A stretch of 64,000 bases of DNA, taken from positions 39,801,957-39,865,956 of the forward strand of contig OY979717.1 in the NCBI GenBank assembly GCA_963855995.1, given 5' to 3'. Origin of the DNA: Muricea muricata (Eukaryota; Cnidaria; Anthozoa; Malacalcyonacea; Plexauridae). Positions 11,037 to 21,843 of the stretch are shown here, piece by piece. The position numbers and the translations under genes were made by a program. Position 1 is the first letter of the stretch. Each line of letters opens with the position of its first letter. The notes beneath the pieces were generated by a model, which saw only the letters and a list, made by a program, of their open reading frames with translations, ran no database searches and was not told the DNA's origin.

Positions 11037-11248
11037 TATGATAAATGCATGGCTGCTTTACCGACGTGACTGTGACTTGCTGAAGCTGTCCAAGAAAGGC
11101 ATAATGAAGCTTCGTCAATTTCAAGGTGCTGTAGCAGAGGGGCTGATTGAAGTTGGCGTGTGTCGAAAGCGTGGTCGACCATCCTTGGAGGAGGAAACAC
11201 CAAAGGCAAGAAAGCTTGTAAGAGTTGATCCATGCCAGGATTCATGAT
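11037..11248 (+). pseudogene. partial duplicate of piggyBac transposase 3' coding region
   Basis: Nearly identical to 10505-10716, with only a few changes. It is preceded by two tandem 18-bp copies of ttattggaagtgggcttg (about 11001-11036) and fused at ccaggattca directly to the 5'-truncated LINE. See the finding on template switching. Confidence 0.85.
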
Positions 11249-13915
11249 GAGAATAAAGAAATGTACATTTTAGGAGACCTAAATTGTAATTTGTTAGAAG
11301 AGAAAACATTTTTCAATATGTCAACACAAAAACTATATTCTGTGTATGAATTATACCAATTATCCCAGTTGATAAAAGAACCAACCCGGATTACTATAAA
11401 ATCATCAAGCCTTATTGATCATGTGGTTACCAATACACCAGAAAAAATTTCACAATCTGGTGTTTTGCACACTGGAATTAGTGACCACAGTTTAATTTAT
11501 GCAATCAGAAAAAATTCAAACATTTTTCAGAAGGCGAATGATTTTGTTGAAATAAGAAATATGAAACATTTCAATGAGGAAAAGTTTGTTAATGAACTCC
11601 TTAACCAACAATGGGAAAATGTATACTTTTTTGGCGATGATCTGAATGCTATGTGGAAAATATGGAAAGAATTATTTTTAGAAGTTCTAAACAAACATGC
11701 CCCATTACAACACAAAAAAACTAAATCTAGTAAAGTGCCTTGGATAACAAACAAAGTAAAGTGTCTCATAACTACAAGAAACAAACTAAAAAGAAAAGCA
11801 ATTACCACCAAAACAGAGACTGACTGGTCAAATTACAAGAAAATTAGAAATCAAGTAAATGTTGACCTAAGAAATGCTAAAAAGAATTATTACTCCTCAA
11901 AAATTGCTAATCAAAAGCATAATCCAAAGAAAGCATGGAAATCAATTAATGAATTACTGGGCAAACAAAAAAAAACAATCAAAAGTTAATGAAATCAAAC
12001 TAGGTGAAAACATTCTAAATAACCCCAAAGACATTGCAGAGGGCTTCAATAATTATTTCTCAAATATTGGTCCAGATCTGGCAAGCCAAATTCAAACATC
12101 AACTTCCAATTTTGAGACATATGTTAAAATAGCTACATCGGAATTTGCTGCATTCCAACATACCACAGTTGACAGTGTCTATCAGCTACTGAGTAGAATA
12201 TCCAGCAATAAAGCAACTGGCATTGATAAAATACCATGTAAAATGATTAGGATGGCTGCACCAGCCATAGCAGATTCTTTGACATACATTTTTAATCAGA
12301 CTATTACTCTTGCTTCCTTTCCTGATGAATGGAAAATAGCGAGAGTAATACCTCTTTTCAAAAGTGGACATCGAAATATGCCTGAAAATTATAGGCCAAT
12401 TTCAATTCTTCCAGCCATAAGTAAGATAATGGAACGAATCTTATACAATCAACTTTACAATTATTTAACTGAATATGGTCTACTAAGTAGTGCCCAGTTC
12501 GGTTTCAGAAAATCTCACTCTACAGCAACAGCTCTTTTGGACTGTACCAATGAGTGGTATATGAATATCGATAAGAAAATGTTTAACCTTGTAGTCTTTA
12601 TAGACTTAAAAAAAGCATTTGATACTGTCAACCATGGTATCCTAGTAAAAAAATTGAAATCTTATGGAATTAAGGGTCAAGCCCTTGATATATTAAAATC
12701 GTATCTCTCTAATCGACGCCAAAAGTGTCAAGTGGATAAATTTGTGTCATCAGAACGTTTCATTGAATGTGGTGTACCACAAGGTTCTATTTTAGGACCG
12801 TTACTGTTTCTGTTGTATATTAACGACTTACCCGAGTGCCTTAAGAAAACAAGACCTCGTCTATTTGCTGATGACACAAACCTCACAGCATCTAGTCATT
12901 CCATTGCTGATATTGAGTTGCAGCAAATTCTGATCTAGAAAACCTTAGACATTGGTTAATAGCAAATAAACTTAGCTTAAATGTAGCCAAAACAGAATTT
13001 ATGTTTATTGGATCTCCTCAAATGTTAAGGAATGTTTCAAATTATCAAGCTAATATTTCAATTGATGACAAACAAATCCAGCAAGTCAATAAATCCAAGG
13101 CACTAGGAACAATAGTTGATCAACATTTATCCTGGAAGCCTAATACTGAAAACATATGCAAAAAAATAACATCAGGAATCTCAGCTCTACGTCGTGTCAA
13201 ACCATTTATTGCTGAAAGAGGTACACTTATTTCTATATACAATGCCATCGTACGTCCTTACTTTGATTATTGTTGTGAAGTTTGGGATGTATTTGGTGAA
13301 ATACAATCTAAACGATTGCAAAAGCTCCAAAATAGAGCTGCTCGAATTATTTCTAGCATGAGCAATGATGTAGATCATTCTGTTGCTTTGCATGTCTTAG
13401 GCTGGGAGCCACTTGATATCACGAGAAAAAAAGCAAAAGCAAGAATGATGTACAAAACCCTAAACAATATAGGCCCTGAATCTCTTACAAAGCTCTTTCA
13501 CTGTAAAAATGAAACGACAAAATATAATCTAAGAAATATTTCTGGTAGCCTTTGTTTACCACAACCACGCACCAATGGTATGAAAAATAGTTTTATGTAC
13601 GATGGTGCTAAACTATGGAACTCCACTCCAAAAGAAATTAGAGAAAGCAAATCCTTATCATGCTTTCAAAATAAAATTGCTACTCACACATTCTAAAGTA
13701 AAACCACTTGTACATAGCGTAATCTATAAACTATTGTAATCTTTTACCTATTTTTCTGCTATTTGTAAATAAGTTAACGATTCTTGTTCATACTATCCTG
13801 TAATTTCTTTTCTACTTTTGTAATTTTCTTGTTACACGCCCCCTGTGGAAATCAGCTTCGGTTGACAGGGTCAGCGTGGGTAAATAAAGTTCTCTATCTA
13901 TCTATCTATCTCATT
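11245..13915 (+). mobile_element. 5'-truncated LINE (L2/CR1-like, Jockey superfamily)
   Basis: Three frames cover one polyprotein. 11251-11989 is the end of an apurinic endonuclease (YILGDLNCNLL, SLIDHVVTN, ISDHSLI). 11990-12938 is reverse transcriptase with NYRPISILP, GFRKSHST, FIDLKKAFDTVNH, GVPQGSILGPLLF and the catalytic RLFADDTNL. 12950-13696 is the thumb/C-terminal region. Frameshifts lie in an A homopolymer near 11970 and near 12940. The 3' end is a short UTR, TAAATAAAG, then (CTAT)n at about 13892-13911, the tail type of L2/CR1-like elements. The 5' part of the endonuclease is missing. It lies inside the piggyBac element. Confidence 0.85.
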
Positions 13916-13935
13916 AACAGCCATTAATGACCAAT

Positions 13936-13951
13936 GGGTCATATATGACCC
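13936..13951. promoter_or_regulatory. perfect 16-bp palindrome near right piggyBac end
   Basis: GGGTCATATATGACCC. It matches the two near-palindromes at the left end. Confidence 0.5.
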
Positions 13952-14082
13952 AATGGCTAATTTTGTTGCCGCTGTGTCAAAATCACCAAAAATGCTATTT
14001 TTGTGCTTAACTACATACAATATGTATACCTTTGACTAAAATTTTTTTTCAGTTGATAGAAGGTGTGGTGGGTTTCCCAGGG

Positions 14083-14086
14083 TTAA
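14083..14086. repeat. TTAA target duplication, right
   Basis: Second copy of the piggyBac target site. Confidence 0.9.
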
Positions 14087-14831
14087 ACTTTAAACAGGCT
14101 AGCACCAACTGGCGAAGAAGTACCATTATGGTAGGGTCACGAGACGTTGTTTTGTTAATAATATCAACCAGTGTGGCATTGTTGGTATAAAAAAGGATCC
14201 GCTGATTGCGCATCAATGGACCCCATAAGAGAACACTAAGGACTATGGGATAAAATTCTAAAATGACAATGTTGAACAGATTCCAGTGCTCAGGCCAAGG
14301 GCCGAAACACCACAGTTTGCCAAAAATAGCTCCGATTCCAAATCCCGCTGCTGCATCGGTATATAGTTGCAAGCAGTCGGAATTTAGCCAATAGTCACCG
14401 AGAAAAAATGAGCGGCCGTTAAAGTCATCAAAAAACGTTTGCCATAAGCGCAAATCTGCCTTAACGGATTTAGTGAGTCGAATGCGATAATTTGCCACCT
14501 TTGGTCAAATCGATGAGACGACGAAGGAAGGCCCGGCCAGGTACAACAACAGAGCATGCAAAATTAAGAAGGCCAATCAATGATTGGGTCTCTTTTAAAG
14601 ACACCTTCTTATGACGCAAGAAATCTGAAAGAAATGTCTTTGTTTTCGTTATCTTATTATTTGGTAACTGAGTCTCCATCGTATTCGTATCCAATTCAAT
14701 ACCCGCAAAAATCAAAACAGTTTGAGGGCCGACAGTTTTTTCCGGCGCAATTGGCACACCCAAGTAATTACAAAGTGAAATAAAATTTTGCAAAGCAACG
14801 CAGCACTGGTGATAAGAAGCTGCCATCAAAT
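14087..14831 (-). pseudogene. DIRS RT thumb and RNase H, split
   Basis: Reverse strand from 14831: YHQCCVALQNF, GVPIAPEKTVGP, GIELDTNTME, SLIGLLNFACSVVVPGRAFL (RT palm/thumb) in one frame to about 14495. After a frameshift: NYRIRLTKS, LQLYTDAAAGFGIGAIF (RNase H aspartate region), ILEFYPIVLSVLLWG, ILFYTNNATLV. It ends LACLKFN at the TTAA and continues at 8354. Upstream it continues across the 9-bp duplication to HILDDYLM at 24500. Confidence 0.85.
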
Positions 14832-17800
14832 CTGCCTCGTATTCGGCGTCCCCGATATATACATTACATGAAGTGTTGCAGTAATTAGGCAAGCGCGAAG
14901 GGGTTTGTGGGACGCTACCCCATGAAATCGGAGACGCCTGGCAGATCTTGATCGATTTCTTGCAAGAATATACGATTTCTTGCAAGTGGCGCTATTACTC
15001 GGTTTTTTTAGTTTTTTTAAAAGCTCTTTTCAATTGTTTTGACGAAATCCGGTCTCGATAGGTTATGCTGCGTGTTTTTATTATTACTTATTCCAATTCC
15101 GTGTGGCCTATGACCTTTTATATATAGCATAATTGACGAAAATCATAGGCAGCCCAATTCAGTGTGTAGTTTCCTATAGCGATCAGTTTCATAGGGCCGC
15201 CTATGAAAAAATACCAAGATGACAACACTTGAAGATTTAGAGGGATTAAATTTGCAAGGTATGTTCAAAACGTTATTAATAATTCATAAGCAAATCATAG
15301 CCGTGAAGGAGCCTTTATATGTGATAAAACACATGTAGATTTGCATCGGATTTCTTGGCTACAACATCTAGTCATCTTTCGGAAACAAACTGGCAAGGTG
15401 GATATAAAATAGATCGTTTTTGAAGCAAAGATATACTATACATCTTTTAATATTTTGTTATTGATCGGTTTTTATTAATGCTGTATATGATTACTACAGG
15501 TGAAGCAAGACCAATTAAACGTTCTTCAAGACGACTGGCTTGTAAATTTCAAGGTGAAACAAGAGCTAAGTCACCAGAAACCTCTGGCTCTGGGAATCTA
15601 AGCAGGAAGCATGACCTTACCCCTAAATCAAAGAGTTTGGGCTTACCACGAAAAAAACATATTCATCGTGAAGGTAGGGTTTCTATATTACTATTTCCTG
15701 CTAATCGTAGAGAGTTTTTTTTAGGTAATTATTACTTACAAAGTAATATACCACGACATGTTCCTTAATAATATAATACTGTTTCTTCATGTTTTCTTAT
15801 TAATTTACTGTTTCCTCATGTATTATTCGTTTCTGTTAAAACAGGTCAATTATCCATGAGGCTATACTAGAATTTTTTAGTTTTAATATTTAAAATTGGT
15901 CAAGGGTTCATTATTTTGTAATATATTACCTATATAAAAAAGCAATTACCCTGTCTGTCACTCCTATAAGAAATACAGTCAAAGTTTGTATCATACATAT
16001 TTGTGTAAAAAAATGTATGGGCAAGGATGTATGTATTAACAATTTTATCATCATAGGTACACATGTAAGACGTAACATTCTGCAAGTTGGTCCAACCAAT
16101 TCTGAGGTGGAAAAAGATCCAAATTTTGTTCAGAAAAAAGTTATACAAATGCATATTTGGTATACATGTAACATAATTAACCCATCAATTGTGTTGAATG
16201 ATACAAGAATTTATCTAATTTTAAAATAGAGTATTCACTGTCTGGCCAACAAGTAAAGAAGAGGCAAGAACTGATGCAGTCAAGATTGCATGAAGAATTT
16301 GAAGAATGTTTTGGCAAAGAGGTTGACCAAAGAACTATTTTGCATTTCCTGGGACTTTCTGATGATGAAAAAAGTCTTGCTACAAGAGCAATTACTTCAG
16401 CATTTCCATGCAAAATGAAGAGAGTTCAAGTGAAAGGTCAATATACATATCCTTTTATAGATTTACTCAATGTTTGGTTTGTTCATTAGTTAGTTTAAAC
16501 AATTTGGCAGCAGGCTAAAGCTAATTTGCCCATGCCATTTAGACTGCTTGTATGTGATATCCATTTTTTCCCTTAATACACACAAGCAATATTTATAATA
16601 ATACAACAAAAAAGGCAGTGTTCCCACATGTACATCAAGGAAACCTTTCCCAAATTGATGCACAGATTGATATGATGCAAGAACAAATATCAATGTGTGA
16701 TGGCCAAGTTCAGGAGTTGCGGTCAGTGCTAATGGACAATATACAAAACCACGGTGCTGACAAACTAAAGCAAGTGGCTGAACAGCTTAAAGCGAAGCAA
16801 GAAAATAAAGAGAAATACATGATGGCACTTGTAAAGTTATACCAGTCCCAAGTGGAAATTATTCATACCAGTGGTAAATTTATTGGTGCTGAGCAAAAGC
16901 AAGCCATTGATGCTGAGATGAAGAAACTAGAGGATCTTTCTAATAAAGGATACAGGACTGGAAAATTTAGTCTTGAAACTGAGATTCCTGACAGCCTCTT
17001 CCCAACATTTTTAGAAGAAATTATTGAGAACTGTCCCCTGATTACATCAGTATTGGAGTGCTTGCTAGTGTTCAATCGAAAAGAAAGGAACATAAACAAA
17101 ACCGGTGCTTATAAAATGTTGTGCGCTAGTCAGTCATTGGCAGTTTTGTTGAACATCAGAAACTCAAGGGGGATGAATGACTTTGTGTTTTTATTTGGTA
17201 TTCTTTGTGTTTCCTATGGTGGTGGGAAGCAGTTTATCAATATGTTATCAGCCCTTGGTCTAACCTTGCATTGGGATACACTGTAAGTAAAATATGCAGT
17301 TTTTATTCATAAAAATTGAAATTAGAAATACATTTGTAAAAATGGATTTAATACCACCAATGACTAACTCATTATGTTAATTTCCCCTGAAAATAAGAAT
17401 GTAACCGACAGTTTAATTAGTTTTTGATCGTAATTGTTTCCTGGATGTGTTATTGGTCTGGGAGCTGTCAGCTTTCATTTCATTGGCCTATGATTCCATA
17501 AGTGATACTCAAAGACCAAGATTTTTTTCAGCATCTACAGTATTTTCCATTAGGGTCTATCGAATTACAAATTTAAAATTGAAGTAAGACCTCTAATACT
17601 TTGTCTTTTTAGAATGGGCTATTTGGACAAGAGACTTGAGATGTCCCAACAGCTCATCGATGAAACATCGATGAAAGTTCCGAAACAACGTGCCTGTTAT
17701 AATGCCAATTAATAATGTGAATATGTACCATGGGAAAAGAAGGCATGAAAGATTGGTGAGAATGTTAGGGCCAAAGATGTGGAACTTTACAGTAAGAGCT

Positions 17801-17942
17801 GCACTAGTACCAAATCTTCAGGATATTGAGAACCTTTTTCAAGATTATGCCAGCTTCACCCAACCTCAAATAAAAATTACTGATCTTCAAGCAAGTGATG
17901 TTCTGCTTGGTATGATTTTGATATATCATATATTTTATTAAT

Positions 17943-18450
17943 TTCATGCAAAGTGCCCCTAAATTTGTCCCATGTTTGCAATCACCAACCATACGAGTTT
18001 ACTTAAACACATACTGTATTAAAATTAACTGGAAATGCAAATGAATGCAACACATGAAAATTTATTTCTACCCTGGGCTTTGATAAAATGACTAATGTAC
18101 TGATGTAAACTATACTGCAGTTGTATAAATGATGGTACTAGCAATTTAAAACCAAATACTTTTTTAAAATACTGTAATATCCTTAGTATATAAAATGTGA
18201 AAATGTTAGGGGTTTTTTTCAATTTTTCTAAAAAACCTACTATAATTAATAGTTGTTAAATGTGAAATTTCAGATTCAATTATAAGAAAATATCCAGCTT
18301 TGTTAGATTATTAAAATTTACAAAAATACATAATTATATATGGAATAAAATGGTTATTTGACTTATGATGTGTTGAAATGTGTGTTTATTATAGTATATA
18401 TATAGCCAGTCTTTTAAAAGATTTTAATACAAACTTTGTTTTAATTTTAA
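17943..18450. other. AT-rich intron
   Basis: No coding potential between the exon ending near 17908 and the acceptor before 18453. It has long A/T runs and a tatatata stretch. Confidence 0.5.
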
Positions 18451-20237
18451 AGATGGGGATGCTGAGCAGTTGGGATTGTGGGAGAAAATTAAAGATAGCT
18501 ATTTCCTGAACCTTTTGGATGTTGGTCTTAACAAAATACCTCCATGTTCTAAGCCGATTGAAGAACTGAGTGACCGAGAATGTGATGTCTGGATCAAAGA
18601 ATCGTTGTCATCAAGAAATAGTGAAACCCATGAAGAGTCGTATCATATTAACCACCTCAAACTGGAAAAAGAATTTCCATTGTCTAGAAAGAGCATCTTA
18701 TATTGCCTTTATCCTTGGAAAATAATGCCACACTAACAGGTACTGCAGCTATATTAGAGCATTTCAGCAACGAATTCAAAATTCCATGTCAACATGCTAG
18801 TAGACACTTTGTTTTTGATGAAACTAAAAAGTGCTATGACATCACATCAGCAAGAAAACATCATGAGTTTATGATTATGCTCTTTAATCACCAGAAAAGT
18901 TCCTATGCCATGGAACAGCAAATGCGATCAAGCGAGAAAACATTTGTTGTTGATGACATTGATGATGATACGGAAATCCAAGAAGAAATGAATGAAATTC
19001 TGCCAGAAACAATTGAAAGTACAACACAATCCTTCCAAAAGCAAGATGGAAAACTAACCAAATTGTACAATCGCATAAATAATGATATGCTCAATGCAAT
19101 GCAATCATGAGAAGGTGAGAGAATGAGTAAATTTCTCAAGACATTGCAAGATTCGCGCATGGATTGGGAAAATGTTACTGATCATCTTGGCCGTAATGTA
19201 CTGCATTATGCGGTAGAGTATAACAATATTTCTCTTGTCAAAACACTTTTGTCCTGTGGAGTACACATCAATGTCCAGTAAGGTTGTGTTGCTACACCAC
19301 TGTCTATTGCAGTTTTAAATAACAGCAGTGCCACGTGTGAATTACTCACTCAGAACTTTGCTTCATTTTCTGGTCCTCTGTTTGCAAGTATTCCGTCGCC
19401 AATTGACATGGCAAAGTACATGGAGCTGACAGATATTGAAGAAATATTTAATTTGAATTCCATGCAAGATGATGATATTGATAATATCATAAATGATGGA
19501 GTGGATGTATATTGCCAGGTTGATGGGTTAATGGACACAAGCAGTATACAAGGCACAGAAATCGGGTGGATTTATGTATATTGTGAACAAAGTAATGAGA
19601 AGGCCCAAGCTAACTTGAAGAAGCATTTCGCACAAGAAAATTCCAACAGCAGAACTTATCCAGAATACAAGAGGCTGTAAGAGATGGTGGAATGGCGATC
19701 GGTCTGGCTCCTGTTCACAATTTCAAAAAGTCACATGAATTTCCCGGGAAAGAAGAGTGTGAGAAACACATACATTTGCATGACAACCACAATGAGTTAC
19801 TACTGAAGTCGTTCAAGAAGTGGCTCTTCTATTGTTGAAAGTGATCCTTCGTTTGCATTCACTATTCAGATCGTGAATCTTTTTGGACCTCTTCTTGAGG
19901 GAATGAATACAATGATTAGGAACGGTCAGGGGAAAACGAGGGAGGCCATTTGGAAGATTCTTTTGCCTATATTTACCCAACTTCAGTTTTGCAACTACTG
20001 GACGGAAGCATTGGTCCATGTTGTAAACTTTGCTGCATTTTGGCCCATTGCTTTCAGGAAAATGATGAGTCAAAACTGCTCTATCAGTCTGGCTGGTAAA
20101 GAAGGACATGATCTTGCCATGGATGAGTTTGTAGAAGAGCATTTAGTGAGGCCCTTGAAGGCCTGTGTGTCTGGTAAGTTATGATATATACTGGCCTGTG
20201 CTTGGCAGGCATAATGATTAGTAATATCAATGTATTA

Positions 20238-20460
20238 CTGCCTCGTACCCAGGCGCTTATTAACAGGCTTATATAAAGTAGTGCTTATTATTAGGCTTAT
20301 ATGAAGTATGAGTAATGCGAACAAAGCATGAAGGAGATGATGGGAAGAATGCATTTTATGGTATCTCATAATTGTATTGTCCCACAAACCCCTTTGCACT
20401 TGCGTAATCACTGCAACACGTCATGTAATGTATATAGCGGGGACGCCGGGTACGAGGCAG
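20238..20460. mobile_element. 223-bp MITE, deletion derivative of the enclosing transposon
   Basis: Left end CTGCCTCGTACCCAGGCGC and right end GACGCCGGGTACGAGGCAG, flanked by AATGTATTA at 20229-20237 and 20461-20469. Positions 20238-20355 match the reverse complement of the parent's right end (24400-24474 and inward), and 20385-20460 match the reverse complement of its left end (14832-14925). So it is the parent with the middle removed, inserted in inverted orientation in an intron of the parent's own transposase gene. Confidence 0.9.
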
Positions 20461-21339
20461 AATGTATTAGGTTTTGCTGGATGATACATGAAAGGAGTGT
20501 GTTCTCACACACCTCTATGACCTTCATAAGGTACAAGTGGTGCAGGTTCACATCTATCATTGCTTTGAAAATTATCTGCCCACCCCACCCTAGACAGAAC
20601 CATTTAACTCTAGCTATGATAAAAAATTAGGGATGCTTGATTGGGACCTTTGAAGTATTGTGTTCCCATGCATGTTAATTTTATATTATACATGTTTGGG
20701 CCAGTCAATTGCATTTTCTGGCCAATGGAAACACAGAGATATCCGTTTCACCATTATTCAGTTCTGGTCAAGTGCATAAAAAGAGGGCAAGGTTGCACTG
20801 TTTAGTGGCCCCACTGTTCATTTCCAATGGTGTGCTTTTTAGGCTGTTATAATTATACATATAAATTTTGTATGATTAACTGAGTCAAGGTTGTGACAGA
20901 TTGATACAGCAGCTCCCAGTGTTGTGTGAATACACTAGTCTATTCTTTTATAATAATCTTTTTTGCAAGGCACTCAAGTGTAAAGATGTGTGAACGAACA
21001 ATGGCAAACATCCAAATAATAGAAGCAACAAGAAAGGCATTTATGTCAAAGAAAGCCTTTAATGTACATCCTACTAAAAAGCACACAGAACAAGATCCTT
21101 TCCCTAACCAATTGAAGGGTATGTGGTTTTGCCTGAAAGAAAAGTTGGTAACCAGTGTTGAAGGTAGGAATGTGATAAAGCATTTCCCATTGGATGGTTC
21201 TGGTGTGAAAGAGATGCAATGTCCCAAAAAATGTTGTGAAATTTACAAAAAAGGATGTGAAAAGGTCACAAAAGAATTTAATGGGAAGCTGCACGAGTGT
21301 TTTCCTGGTGTTCGTGCTGTTGGGTCAACTTAAATAAAA

Positions 21340-21843
21340 AAAATCCAGCACGAAAACCAATAAACATATATTTGAAAAACACTGTTTTACTACTACTGTA
21401 TATTTATAATACATGAAAAGTAGTGCATCTAGTGTACTGTACATATGCAGGGCATGAAATAATGGCATGTCAGATACGACATTTCAAATTTGTATAAAAC
21501 TTGCATGCCAAAATGGGGCAAACCAAATTTATGTTCAATAGCATCTAAACTTGGCACAATTTGGTCAATATTTTACATGCCTTTTTTGAGCTATGCTGTA
21601 CAATGGGTTGTTTCAGAAAAGATCCATATCCCTCCTACAGAACATCCCACTGACATCCAGACATCGCACTGAGGTTTAACACTTTTTTAAGACCTCCCCC
21701 CCTATGGATGGCAGAAATTTCCTTTGTGGGTGGGATATGGATCTTTCCTAGAATGACCAAATGAGTGAGCAACATGTGGCAAGTCCAATTTGCAGCATGC
21801 AATTTTTCCTATTCCACAACCTGCATAATTATGTAACCTACAA
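21340..21843. other. intergenic spacer between convergent genes
   Basis: Lies between the transposase stop (21333) and the helicase stop (21844). AATAAA-like signals occur just after 21333. No coding exon seen. Confidence 0.5.

Larger units (their letters stand above)
8359..14082 (+). mobile_element. piggyBac element with nested LINE
   Basis: Begins CCCTGGAGAACCC and ends, read on the other strand, CCCTGGGAAACCC: terminal inverted repeats next to TTAA on both sides, as in the piggyBac superfamily. Near-palindromes of the form GGGTCATATATGACCC lie inside the ends (8375-8390, 8724-8739, 13936-13951). It carries an apparently intact transposase gene and, 3' of it, a partial copy of the transposase 3' coding region joined to a truncated LINE. 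Without the LINE and that copy the element would be about 2.8 kb, usual for the family. It splits the DIRS RNase H exactly at TTAA. Confidence 0.9.
15219..21333 (+). pseudogene. multi-exon transposase-like gene with ankyrin repeats, frameshifted
   Basis: ATG at 15219. Exons fitting in phase are 15219-15258, 15500-15673, one starting 16057 whose donor I cannot fix, 16230-16436, 16619-17282 and one from 17614. More follow near 18453-19080, 19085-19680, 19684-20172 and 20962-21333. Landmarks: a coiled-coil-rich region (17th kb start), SVLECLLVFNRKERNINKTG, ILCVSYGGGKQFINML, NNVNMYHGKRRHERL, KMWNFTVRA; two ankyrin-type repeats (HLGRNVLHYAVEYNNISLV, ATPLSIAVLNNS); then ALVHVVNFAAFWPIAFRKM, NCSISLAGKEGHDLAMDEF, and a C-terminal VKMCERTMANIQ block. 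The conserved parts recur in cnidarian repeats and probably form a DDE-type transposase, but I cannot name the superfamily. Frameshifts or stops occur near 17690, 18710, 19110, 19280 and 19680. Confidence 0.6.
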
